A DNA stretch of 64,000 nucleotides from positions 62,001-126,000 of the forward strand of contig CAKROZ010000001.1 in assembly GCA_934373635.1 (NCBI GenBank), read 5' to 3'. How positions within the stretch are numbered: position 1 is the stretch's first letter; the number at the start of each line of letters is the position of its first letter. A model generated the notes under the pieces. The model did no database searches, was not told the origin of the DNA, and saw nothing but the letters and a program-made list of their open reading frames with translations. The stretch comes from an uncultured Eubacteriales bacterium (GTDB taxonomy: Bacteria > Bacillota > Clostridia > Oscillospirales > CAG-272). Of the stretch, positions 55,101-61,983 are shown piece by piece. A program made the translations under genes and the position numbers.

Positions 55101-56687
55101 CTCGCCTTTGCAAGGTGTCAAAACCTGACGACGGTGGTGCTCCCCGAAGGCATCGTAAAGATTGGCAACTCCCTCTTTGAGAACTGCACGCGTCTTGAAA
55201 GCGTGACCTTCCCCTCGACGTTGACAGAGCTCGGGAATTACACCTTCAGAATCCTGAAAACGGACGCGGAAGAGTATCACTACACCTCCTCCCTTCGTCG
55301 TGTCATTTTTGCAAAGGGTAGCAGGATTAAGGTGATTCCTGTCGGCACCTTTGCGAGATGCGCGGCACTTGAGAGCATCGAGCTTCCCGCAAGTCTTCTG
55401 GAAATTCCCGATCGCGACAATTCGATTGTCGGCTATGACGGCAACGAAGGTCTTTTCGCGGGATGCACTTCTCTCCGCCGCGTCACCTTCGAGCAGGGAA
55501 GCCGGTGCGCGAGAATCGGTGCATACGCCTTCGCCGACACCGCGATGGAATCCTTCACGATTCCCGAATCGGTCAGCGCGATCGGCGAATATGCCTTCCA
55601 TCAGTCGGCTCTGACGAGCATGATGATTCCGAGTACCGTGACCTCTCTCGGCATGAGTGCCTTTGAGGGCTGCAAGGATCTTTCGTCGGTCAAGCTCGGC
55701 GGCGGCGTGCGTGCACTGCCCTTCGGCGTGTTCGCTAACTGTCCCGCACTTCATGAGCTTTGCCTGCCCGCCGCCGTCGTGACGGTGCACGGCGATGCCT
55801 TCTATAACAGCGAGCACCTGACGCTCTCTCTTGCTCCCGACAGCACGATGAATCTGCTTCACGGCGTCCTCTACGACGCGGAGTGGAACATCTGCGTCTT
55901 CCCCGAAAGCATGACGGAATACGAGATCCCGAGGACGGTAACAAAGCTGCCAAGCGACTTCTTCGGCCATGACGGTGCGGCGGAGCATCTGACGAAGATT
56001 ACGGTCGAGGAAGGCAACCCCTCCTATGTGGAGGAGAACGGCATCCTTTACAATGCCGATAAGTCCGAGATTCTCTTCATCGGCGCCTCGACATTCGAGA
56101 TCAACGAGGGTGTTCTCAACCTCATAAGTGAAAGCGATCTTCTTACATTGCTGAGCTCCTCCTTGGCACTCGAGCGCATTACGGTCGCTGAGGGCGTTGA
56201 CGGACTCCTTTCCGTCGGCGGCGTTCTTTACAACACCGACCGGGAGATCTTGGTCTTCCCGAAGGCTTTGACCGAGTACACGATCCCCGCGGATCTGACG
56301 GTTCTCCCCACAATTTATACGGAAGATTGCCCGCTCAAAACCGTGACCTTTGAAAAGGACAAGGACGGGAAAGAGGTAACGGCAGAAGGAGTCAACACTC
56401 TTACGATTGACTGCTGTGCCCTCTCCGAGCTCACCTCTCTCGAGACGGTCGAGCTTCCCTCCCGTCTGACGGAAATCTCGGACAACGCTTTTGAGAACTG
56501 CACGGCACTGAAGGAGATTCACCTTCCCGCCACACTGACGTATGTGGGCGCGAGTGTCTTCTCCGGATGGACGGCAGAGCAGACCGTCGTGGTCGATTTG
56601 ACCAAAACTGAGACCGAGGACGCGAATCGCTTTGATCCCGGATGGCTTGACGGGTGTGCGGCAACGGTAAAATACAAGGCGGAATAA
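49170..56687 (+). CDS. Giant lipoprotein with InlB-like and BspA-like leucine-rich repeats
   Basis: 2505 residues, the largest gene here. A lipoprotein signal ends LSGC (Cys26), followed by a Pro/Asp/Thr spacer. Order: a beta domain (about 45-125); two InlB-type repeats (about 127-280, with GYVFLGWYTD and GYTFVGWWM); several Fn3-like domains (about 290-680); two more InlB-type repeats (about 682-833); then dozens of LRR_5/BspA repeats (about 860-2470) with IGEYAF, SVTIPSSV and LTSLDLPASL cores. At least eight DGVLY/DGVLF blocks break the array. It is anchored at the outer face of the membrane and probably binds host, matrix or cell ligands. AGGAGAAAAAG precedes ATG 49170. No cell-wall sorting motif is present. 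Confidence 0.92.
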   Translation: MRRKSLGIILAALALIAALLLSLSGCGEDPAPGPDDNPTPAPTTASGAEAGVYYFDAGEGKEYLLTLGGNCHFTLAVKTSAEDGSYTLADGTLTLTAGSITRTAKLEGNVITLTYNDTQLRFLKKAYCTVTYNTDGGSVTSPVTVLNGKTLKTPADPTKDGYVFLGWYTDAECKTPFAFGSTPVLADMTLYARFVPKSADAKEYTVHYDLGYAGATLPDAATIGGKLYDAAVPTRDGYTFVGWWMSDTNRADKLTARFAGAEAQDATLFTEDTTLYAVWQKADATTATPAVSVSAKAASWDSVGAAAYLVTVTAPDGTVLANAQRVTGTTFPLTLGEVGEYKIEVVAVNAGGTAISDTATRYYTHLALSRVGDFFVTDSSVLVFRSADGAEHYYITVDCGNPDHVHTAFDNGTSTCFNFFGCEMKKGGITFTVTATAKGRASSTATFVYERHLDAARDLVVKDGTLSWEAVRGAAYYIVKIGDTTVNVTGTELSLLSLANGDYTASVTPVTRGYNSPDAATLSFTKTAPAVPKHLRLVGTVLSWDAVPGADSYEVKFGDKTLTVEAGKTEVDLAAAEVALAEGSDYTVTLKVTAAGGSAETAVTVRYHEMKDDLSYRAGKLTWTPVLGADSYEVQVENGEIFTVVGNSFRTFDTLAKAGENTLRVRFKSGSFTSEWKETKVYAYTVTLDSRGGNKGAPLYKAVGDPMTLPAPEKDGYVFAAWYNVPGGAESNGRKYTDPYFAESGEMVLYAYYTSKTYTLTLSAGDDEDKTASVLYGKNYKLPVPATSSATASFGGWFSAPNGSGIAYTDTDGNSLSPWNYLDDNVMLYAFWVDGVFTFEKVGNGYAVSAGPRIDLVTSVTIPAEYRGEKVRIIARGAFTSRETLSELRIPSSIEEIASGAFDGCKNLASVEVYDAKEASPRYSSSDGVLFERGTSGARHPVYMPAAKSGVYTIPAGTDVIPDRAFAGSRLTKIIIPSSVREIGTEAFAECELLTSVVFENAGATAGVPALTVGDRAFLKCKELTSMVLPARLGSISLVRYELSDGEFSEENTPNAFEGCGIAELSVAKGHNARFISEDGVLFGDYGATLLYFPTYKKVKDYVIPEAVTKIAEGAFYGCRYLEGALTIPARIAEIGTAAFRGDYGLTTLTFAGAEVPAGLTVGDYAFDGHRITSITFAEGSLVRSIGAYAFRFGDYRAQRNADKAISIPASVTNVGDGAFANWYKLSVTIESGENALAFGNGVFADCEIDTLTLPKNVTALPNFFSGLLVGEIVVDKENPVFLSLDGVLYTKNANNDPDVLLLYPSGKTGSSYEIPNTVTAIANMAFAYTGVSSVTIPSSVKTIGDGAFCYTSRLSTITIPSSVTYIGKEAFVSSGIGTVVFEDGDTPLNIGERAFFQTKITSIVLPERVKTIEAYAFYKTRKAATLSLGGVETIGDHAFDTCLASGEVILPATLRSLGEYAFNYAYKVTAFTFAPNAKLETIGEYAFAQCRFASFTIPASVKTVADYAFTSNSNLTELLFEDGDVDLVFGINCVGGSGILSGTSVKSIAFPSRLVRIGNNACQFAYSLTFVTFGENSRLTTIGEGAFRSSHLTSVTIPASVKNTDVIGIGKDAFNGCYLKSVTFEPGTEPLTIGESAFSASSWAETPMTSVTLPARLAYFTDSEGNVTAPLANGRDVFNLQFSSFSVESGCKVYSAMDGVLYNAEMTELITCPKAKEGVVVLPATLGKIAANAFYECKSVTAIDFTASTSLEEIGDKAFYWCNKLESVSLPDSVQKIGYQVFGQCQGMTSLKLPASMTEFDRETILDCMSLTSLTINEGTNYKTVDGVLFTADGKTLVYYLKTLPGTSYTVPEGVETIAEFAFNSNPNLTALVLPASLTRLEKSALNGCTNLSDVTFTPGDKPLVIGATAFSNTGLSSFAVPARVVSIDEGAFYGVGLTTLTFEADSKLGYIGEYAFYSTSLTSLDLPASLRELGDLAFARCQNLTTVVLPEGIVKIGNSLFENCTRLESVTFPSTLTELGNYTFRILKTDAEEYHYTSSLRRVIFAKGSRIKVIPVGTFARCAALESIELPASLLEIPDRDNSIVGYDGNEGLFAGCTSLRRVTFEQGSRCARIGAYAFADTAMESFTIPESVSAIGEYAFHQSALTSMMIPSTVTSLGMSAFEGCKDLSSVKLGGGVRALPFGVFANCPALHELCLPAAVVTVHGDAFYNSEHLTLSLAPDSTMNLLHGVLYDAEWNICVFPESMTEYEIPRTVTKLPSDFFGHDGAAEHLTKITVEEGNPSYVEENGILYNADKSEILFIGASTFEINEGVLNLISESDLLTLLSSSLALERITVAEGVDGLLSVGGVLYNTDREILVFPKALTEYTIPADLTVLPTIYTEDCPLKTVTFEKDKDGKEVTAEGVNTLTIDCCALSELTSLETVELPSRLTEISDNAFENCTALKEIHLPATLTYVGASVFSGWTAEQTVVVDLTKTETEDANRFDPGWLDGCAATVKYKAE

Positions 56688-56709
56688 AAATTCCCACAAT
56701 CCGAAAAAA

Positions 56710-56773
56710 GACAATGCGATAATGACGAAATGGCATTCGTCGGGCACTCTATGCCCGACGAATGCTCATTGTC
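56710..56773. repeat. Nested inverted repeat after the giant lipoprotein gene
   Basis: A perfect 14-bp stem (56733-56746 with 56752-56765, 5-nt loop) is enclosed by GACAATG/CATTGTC arms. No T run follows. It could be a weak terminator, an mRNA-stabilising hairpin or a small repeat element. Confidence 0.7.
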
Positions 56774-56866
56774 GTTTATGGGGGTATATGAACCTTGTGG
56801 TGTTATTCCCCAATTTTTACCAAATTGTAAAGAAAGTGAAAATATATTTCCGAAGGAGGGATTTTT

Positions 56867-57994
56867 ATGCAGGAAACATGGATGAAAGACTATCGCAAGC
56901 GGCTCTCTCGTGAGAGAATGGTAATCTCGCTTGCCTTCGGCCTGACAATCGGCGCGGGCGCGGAGTTTCTGCTGGCACTTGCCTGCTACCTGTTCGGGTT
57001 TCCGGGCATTTGGCTGCCACTCACGGTCGGAGGCGTCGTGTTCCTTGCCGCTTCGGCATTGCTCTATGCCTTCCGCTTCCGCCCGACGGAGAAGGACGTG
57101 GTTCGCCGCGTCGATACGATGGGGCTCGACGAGCGCGCGATTACCATGTATGAGCTTGCCGAGGAGGATTCCTACATTGCGAGACGGCAGAGAAGAGACA
57201 CCGTCGAGAAGCTTCGCGCGGTGAGCGACGGACAGGTGCGCTCGGCGTTCCCCCTTTTCGCTCTGAAAACATGGGCTGTGATACTGCTTTTTGCCGTGCT
57301 CCTTTCATGTGCCGGCATGACGACGGTCGCAGGGCTTGCCGGCGCCGGCGTAATCGACTCTCCCGAACTTCTCCCCGATAAAGAGCGTGAGAAATTCTGC
57401 CTCGTATCCTACCTTGCCGAAGGGGAAGGGGACATCGAGGGAGAGCCCGAGCAGACGCTTCTTCTCGGTGAGGATGCGACGCCCGTCGTGGCGGTTGCCG
57501 ACGACGGATGGATATTTGTGAAATGGAGCGACGGATTGAAAAATCCCGCCAGAACAGACCGAAAGGTTCTCGAGGATCTTTCGGTTACCGCAGTCTTTGA
57601 GGAGATTCCCGAATCGCCGGAGGATGCCGACAAGGAAGCGGGAGAAGGTGCGGAAGAAGGCGATTCCGACAAGAACGCTCCCACGCAAACCGAAAACGAC
57701 AGCTCCGCGCCTGCGGGCGACAGCGGCGAAGGCGGCGAAGGAAACGGAGACGGCGACAAGGGAGACGGCAGCGGTTCCGGCTCCGGCGGACAGGAAGGTG
57801 CCGGCAAGGGCAACGGAAAGGGTGAAGGCGCGGGCGGCGGTTGGTCGGACGGAAATCAGATTATCGACGGCAAGACCGACTATCGCGACGTGAGAGATCT
57901 TTACTACGACCAAGCCATGGAAATTATCCGGAACGGCGGAGAGCTTCCCGACTATCTGCGCGAGTTTATCGAGCAGTATTACGGTAGCATCTGA
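56867..57994 (+). CDS. Membrane protein with an InlB-like repeat, first gene of the MoxR operon
   Basis: 375 residues. Two close helices (about 18-65) are followed by VVRRVDTMGLDERAITMYEL, which recalls the DUF4175-type opening of proteins in MoxR operons. A third helix (about 125-155) leads outside to a Flg_new/InlB-like beta repeat (about 165-240, GWIFVKWSDGL), then a long Glu/Gly/Asp/Ser linker (about 243-325). The C-terminus (YRDVRDLYYDQAMEIIRNGG, LPDYLREFIEQYY) resembles the Y...Y...A...iP....v..YF ending of the same group. Function unknown, probably a membrane component with MoxR and the VWA proteins. AAGGAGGG before ATG 56867. Confidence 0.7.
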   Translation: MQETWMKDYRKRLSRERMVISLAFGLTIGAGAEFLLALACYLFGFPGIWLPLTVGGVVFLAASALLYAFRFRPTEKDVVRRVDTMGLDERAITMYELAEEDSYIARRQRRDTVEKLRAVSDGQVRSAFPLFALKTWAVILLFAVLLSCAGMTTVAGLAGAGVIDSPELLPDKEREKFCLVSYLAEGEGDIEGEPEQTLLLGEDATPVVAVADDGWIFVKWSDGLKNPARTDRKVLEDLSVTAVFEEIPESPEDADKEAGEGAEEGDSDKNAPTQTENDSSAPAGDSGEGGEGNGDGDKGDGSGSGSGGQEGAGKGNGKGEGAGGGWSDGNQIIDGKTDYRDVRDLYYDQAMEIIRNGGELPDYLREFIEQYYGSI

Positions 57995-58030
57995 GACGGA
58001 ATTCAACAAAACGAAAAGGAAGACAAAACC

Positions 58031-59095
58031 ATGATAACAGAAGAAAATATCCGCGAATTCAGCGATAAATGCGACAGCATCTTCACTCAGCTCCGCCGCG
58101 ACGTCATCGGACAGACCGAGGTCGTGGAGGGGACCGTCATTGCCATGATTGCAGGCGGTAATGTTCTGCTCGAGGGCGTTCCCGGTGTCGGGAAGACCCG
58201 CCTTGTGCGAAGCCTCGGACGCGTGTTCGATATGCCCTTCTCGAGAATCCAGTTTACCCCCGACCTCATGCCCGCCGACGTCACGGGCACGAACATCATT
58301 GTCAAAGGGGAGGACGGGAGCTCGAAATTCGAGTTTCAGCCCGGCCCCGTATTCAGCAATATCGTTCTGGCGGACGAGATTAACCGTGCGACCCCGAAAA
58401 CACAGTCCGCGCTTCTCGAGGCAATGCAGGAGCACACCGTCACCGTCATGGGCATCTCCCGTAAGATGAAGGAGCCCTTCTTCGTCCTCGCGACGCAGAA
58501 CCCCGTCGAGCAGGACGGTACCTACCCCCTGCCCGAGGCACAGATGGACCGCTTTATGTTCAACCTCATCGTTCCGAACCCCGCGCTCGACGAGCTGATG
58601 GCGATCGTCAACATGACACAGAAGACCATGGCGGAGGTTGCCGAACCGGTGTGCAGCGGGGAGGAGCTTCTGAAAATGCGAGAGACCGCAAACGGCGTTC
58701 CCGTAGCGGAGGATGTCATGCGCTATGCAATGACTCTCTGCTCCGCGACCCACGCGACGAGCGACGAGGCATCCGATGCCGCGAAGAAGTATATCCGCCT
58801 CGGAGCGAGCCCCCGTGCGGGACAGGCACTCATTTCCGCCGCAAAGGTCATGGCACTCATGAAGGGACGCTACAATGTCGCGTACAGCGATATCAACGCG
58901 CTGGCAAAGCCCGTTCTCCGTCACAGAATGAAGCTGAATTTTGAGGCAATCGCCGACAGAGTGTCCCCCGACACCATCGTGGAGATGATTCTCGAGGAGG
59001 TCGGCGGACGCTTCGGCATCCGTCCGAAGAAGGAAGAGGCAAAGGCAGAGAATACCGAGAACAAGAAAAAAGGACTCTTTGCAAAGAAAGCCTGA
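58031..59095 (+). CDS. MoxR-family AAA+ ATPase
   Basis: 354 residues. Walker A LLEGVPGVGKTRLVRSLG (about 46-63), Walker B IVLADEINRATPKTQSALLE (about 115-134), sensor 1 FFVLATQNPVEQDGTYPLP and arginine-finger region AQMDRFMFNL are all present. MoxR ATPases act as chaperones that activate VWA-domain partners, and the partners are encoded directly downstream. A Lys/Glu tail closes the protein. The gene starts 36 bp after the upstream membrane-protein gene, with AAAAGGAAG ahead. Confidence 0.95.
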   Translation: MITEENIREFSDKCDSIFTQLRRDVIGQTEVVEGTVIAMIAGGNVLLEGVPGVGKTRLVRSLGRVFDMPFSRIQFTPDLMPADVTGTNIIVKGEDGSSKFEFQPGPVFSNIVLADEINRATPKTQSALLEAMQEHTVTVMGISRKMKEPFFVLATQNPVEQDGTYPLPEAQMDRFMFNLIVPNPALDELMAIVNMTQKTMAEVAEPVCSGEELLKMRETANGVPVAEDVMRYAMTLCSATHATSDEASDAAKKYIRLGASPRAGQALISAAKVMALMKGRYNVAYSDINALAKPVLRHRMKLNFEAIADRVSPDTIVEMILEEVGGRFGIRPKKEEAKAENTENKKKGLFAKKA

Positions 59096-59143
59096 CCGAC
59101 TCGAAGACCCTGCGGTCGAACAAAACAAAAGTAGGTTATCAGA

Positions 59144-60040
59144 ATGAAAGTCTCTTACCTGAACGACGCGTTTTTCAGCCGCCTCGAAACCTGCGCGCTT
59201 CATCTGCGCGCGGATCTCTCGGGCTTCTTCGGCGGAAAGCATCTCGTCAAAACATACGGTCAGACCGTCGAATTCGCCGATTACAGAGAATACATGCTCG
59301 GCGACGATATCCGACGCATCGACTGGAATCTATACAGCCGCTTTGAAAAATACTTTTTGAAGCTTTTTACCGACGAGCGGCAGATGCACACGCAGATTTT
59401 TCTCGACTGCTCCGCCTCAATGGGAAAGGTCGACCCGAAGAAGGGTGCCTATGCCATCGCGGCGGCGGCGGCGCTCGGCTTCCTCTCGGTGCATAACACC
59501 GATAAGGTCTCCTTCAAGCTCATGCGGGGAAATCATGCGGAGGATCCCTTCGGCACCCTCGTTGGAAAAAAAGCCTTTTTCCGTGCCGTCTCGACGCTTG
59601 AAGAAACCGAGTTTGACGGCGACATCGACATCGCAGAGGCGGTGACGGGGTGCGAGTGCGGAACGCGCGACGGTCTTTCGGTGATTATCTCGGATTTTAT
59701 GACCGATTCGGACTGGAAAAAAGCGGTGGATTATCTCCGCTATAAGAACCGTCAGGTTCTTCTCCTCCAGATTCTGACCCCCGAGGAGCTTGACCCCGTC
59801 TATAACGGCAACGTCAATTTGGTGGACGCCGAGGCGACCGATCTTTTCGACGACCGAAATCTCCGTCTGAAAATTAACGCGGGGATGCTTACCGCGTATG
59901 ATGAGGCGATGCGGGACTTTCTCGCGGAGCTTTCGACCTTCTGCTCGTCGCGAGACGCGGGCTTTATTACGGTAAACAGCAGCGAACCCATTGAGCGCGT
60001 GCTCTTCGGTGAGCTTCTGAAGGTAGGTATAATGAAATGA
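59144..60040 (+). CDS. DUF58 protein (VWA-like)
   Basis: 298 residues. The DUF58 signature is clear: LRADLSGFFGGKH, then FADYREYMLGDDIRRIDWNL (about 45-65), and a VWA-like fold whose metal site reads FLDCSASMG (about 89-97). No membrane segment, so it is cytoplasmic. DUF58 proteins are constant partners of MoxR ATPases. It overlaps the next gene by 4 bp (ATGA). Confidence 0.92.
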   Translation: MKVSYLNDAFFSRLETCALHLRADLSGFFGGKHLVKTYGQTVEFADYREYMLGDDIRRIDWNLYSRFEKYFLKLFTDERQMHTQIFLDCSASMGKVDPKKGAYAIAAAAALGFLSVHNTDKVSFKLMRGNHAEDPFGTLVGKKAFFRAVSTLEETEFDGDIDIAEAVTGCECGTRDGLSVIISDFMTDSDWKKAVDYLRYKNRQVLLLQILTPEELDPVYNGNVNLVDAEATDLFDDRNLRLKINAGMLTAYDEAMRDFLAELSTFCSSRDAGFITVNSSEPIERVLFGELLKVGIMK

Positions 60041-61968
60041 ATCTGCTTGCTCCTTTGGGTCTGTTGGCTCTGATAGGTACGCTCGTTCTCGTGCTGATCT
60101 ACATCATCAAGCCCAACTACCAGCAAAAATTCGTTTCCAGTACATATATTTGGAAACGCAGTCTGAAATATAAGAAAAAGCGTGTTCCCGTCAGCCCTCT
60201 TCGCAATCTTTTGATTTTCCTCTGCCAGCTGCTTGCGCTTGCGGCGTTCGGATTTCTGGTCGCGACCCCGGTTATCAGGCAGCTGACGACGACTCCGAAG
60301 ACCGAAAAGATTGCGGTTATCGATGCCTCGGCGAGCATGCTCGTGAAAACGGGGGAGAATACCCGGTTCGAACGTGCGGTCGCGGAGGTTTCCGCCCTCG
60401 CGGAAACGACCCTCGCGGAAAAGGACGGTGCCCTCAGCGTCATCGTCGCGGATTCCGAGGCATACATCCTCGCCTCCCGCGCGACGAGTGAAACGCTCGG
60501 CGACCTGAAGGCAAAACTTGCTTCTCTTACCTCGGACGAGCTTCGGTGCGGCTTCGGCTCTGCCGACCTCGACGGTGCGAAGACGCTTGCCGAGGACATC
60601 CTTCGCGAGAATTCCGAGTCGGAGGTGATTTTCTACACGGCGACCGAATACATCGACAAGGGCAGCTTTACCGTTGTCAACGTCGCGGACGAGGATGACT
60701 GGAATGTCGCCGTCCTCGGCTGTACGCCCACCCTTTCGGATACGAACACCTATTCGTTCGCAGTGGACGTCGGTTGCTTCGGTCGCGCGAAGTCGGTCGA
60801 GGTGACCTGTGAGGTCTACGGCGTGAACAAGACGCGGGATAAGGACGGCAACCTCTCCGACGCGGGCAAGAGCCTCGTCGCGAGGAAGACCGAGTATTTC
60901 AGCGAGCTCTCGCCGACAAGGACGATGGTCTTCACGACCGAGGACTTCGAAAGCGGCGGCGAGCCGATTCTTTCCTATGAATATATGTGTGTGCACGTGG
61001 ACGAGACAGACGGCTTCGAGAAGGACAACATTTATAATGTGTACGGCGGAGAAAAACCCGCCCTGCGGGTTCAGTACGCGAGCTCGCAGCCGAACAACTT
61101 CTTTTCGGGCATCCTGCGCACCCTGCGCACATCGATGAAGGAAAGCTATACGATTGAAATCAAAGAGGTCGCTCCCGCGGCGGCAAAGACCGAAGGCTTT
61201 GACCTCTATATCTATGAACATAAAATGCCGGAGGAAATGCCGAAGGACGGCGTCGTCATGTTGGTTGACCCGGACAAGGCACCCGAGGGAAGCGGGCTTC
61301 GCTTCGGCGAAGCCGTCTCGGTGAACAGCTCATCCACCCTCGCCTCCGGAACTCCGCATCCGCTGACAAGCGGAATCAATCCCGATCGCATCACGGTCGC
61401 CGAATATCGGAAGGTGACCTCCTCCGACGGGTATGAAGAGCTTCTTTATTATCATGGCTCTCCCGTGATGCTTGCGAAGAACGAAGAGAAGACGAAGGTG
61501 GTCGTGCTCGCCCTGAATCTGAACAAATCGAGCCTCGGTGTCGTAGTGGATTTTCCCGTGCTTCTCTATAACGTGTTTTCCTACTATCTGCCCGTCACCC
61601 TGACGGAAAACGGGTGCGAGGTCGGCGGTAAGGTCACCGTCAACGCGCGCGGTACGAATGTCACCTTCGACGGACCGGGGTATGCGAAGCTCCCGCTCGG
61701 CGAGCTGCCCGAGGAGCTGACCCTCACCCTTCCCGGCGACTACACCGTGACACAGACGGACATGAGAGGGAATACCGAGATCGCGCAGATCTTCGTGCAC
61801 GTCCCCACCGACGAGAGCGATATTGCAAAGCGGGTGGACAGCCTCCCGACCCTTCATGCCGAGACGACCGTGGTAGAGACGGACATCGACCTTCTCTTCT
61901 ATATCGCCCTGTTCGCGCTCGTCTGCCTGTTCGTCGAATGGTGGCTCCATTCGCGCGAGAAAAACTGA
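60037..61968 (+). CDS. BatA-like membrane protein with a VWA domain
   Basis: 643 residues. The N-terminal region (two helices, about 4-24 and 60-80, around RVPVSPLRNLLIFLCQLLA) is the BatA/aerotolerance regulator N-terminal domain. A VWA domain follows, starting IAVIDASASM (about 92-101, DxSxS metal site). A large extracytoplasmic part continues to about 615, and a final helix (IDLLFYIALFALVCLFVEWW) anchors the C-terminus. Bat-type proteins work with MoxR ATPases at the envelope. The precise role in this organism is unknown. Confidence 0.88.
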   Translation: MNLLAPLGLLALIGTLVLVLIYIIKPNYQQKFVSSTYIWKRSLKYKKKRVPVSPLRNLLIFLCQLLALAAFGFLVATPVIRQLTTTPKTEKIAVIDASASMLVKTGENTRFERAVAEVSALAETTLAEKDGALSVIVADSEAYILASRATSETLGDLKAKLASLTSDELRCGFGSADLDGAKTLAEDILRENSESEVIFYTATEYIDKGSFTVVNVADEDDWNVAVLGCTPTLSDTNTYSFAVDVGCFGRAKSVEVTCEVYGVNKTRDKDGNLSDAGKSLVARKTEYFSELSPTRTMVFTTEDFESGGEPILSYEYMCVHVDETDGFEKDNIYNVYGGEKPALRVQYASSQPNNFFSGILRTLRTSMKESYTIEIKEVAPAAAKTEGFDLYIYEHKMPEEMPKDGVVMLVDPDKAPEGSGLRFGEAVSVNSSSTLASGTPHPLTSGINPDRITVAEYRKVTSSDGYEELLYYHGSPVMLAKNEEKTKVVVLALNLNKSSLGVVVDFPVLLYNVFSYYLPVTLTENGCEVGGKVTVNARGTNVTFDGPGYAKLPLGELPEELTLTLPGDYTVTQTDMRGNTEIAQIFVHVPTDESDIAKRVDSLPTLHAETTVVETDIDLLFYIALFALVCLFVEWWLHSREKN

Positions 61969-61983
61969 GAAAGGAGAGAGAAC

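Noticed and set aside
52101..56747. 1548-codon open frame opposite the giant lipoprotein
   Set aside because: The repeated LRR codons avoid stops on the opposite strand by composition. The translation shows no motif, and the sense frame has a signal peptide, ribosome binding site and repeats.
57305..59242. 645-codon minus frame opposite the MoxR region
   Set aside because: Mirror frame over two solid genes and the gap between them.
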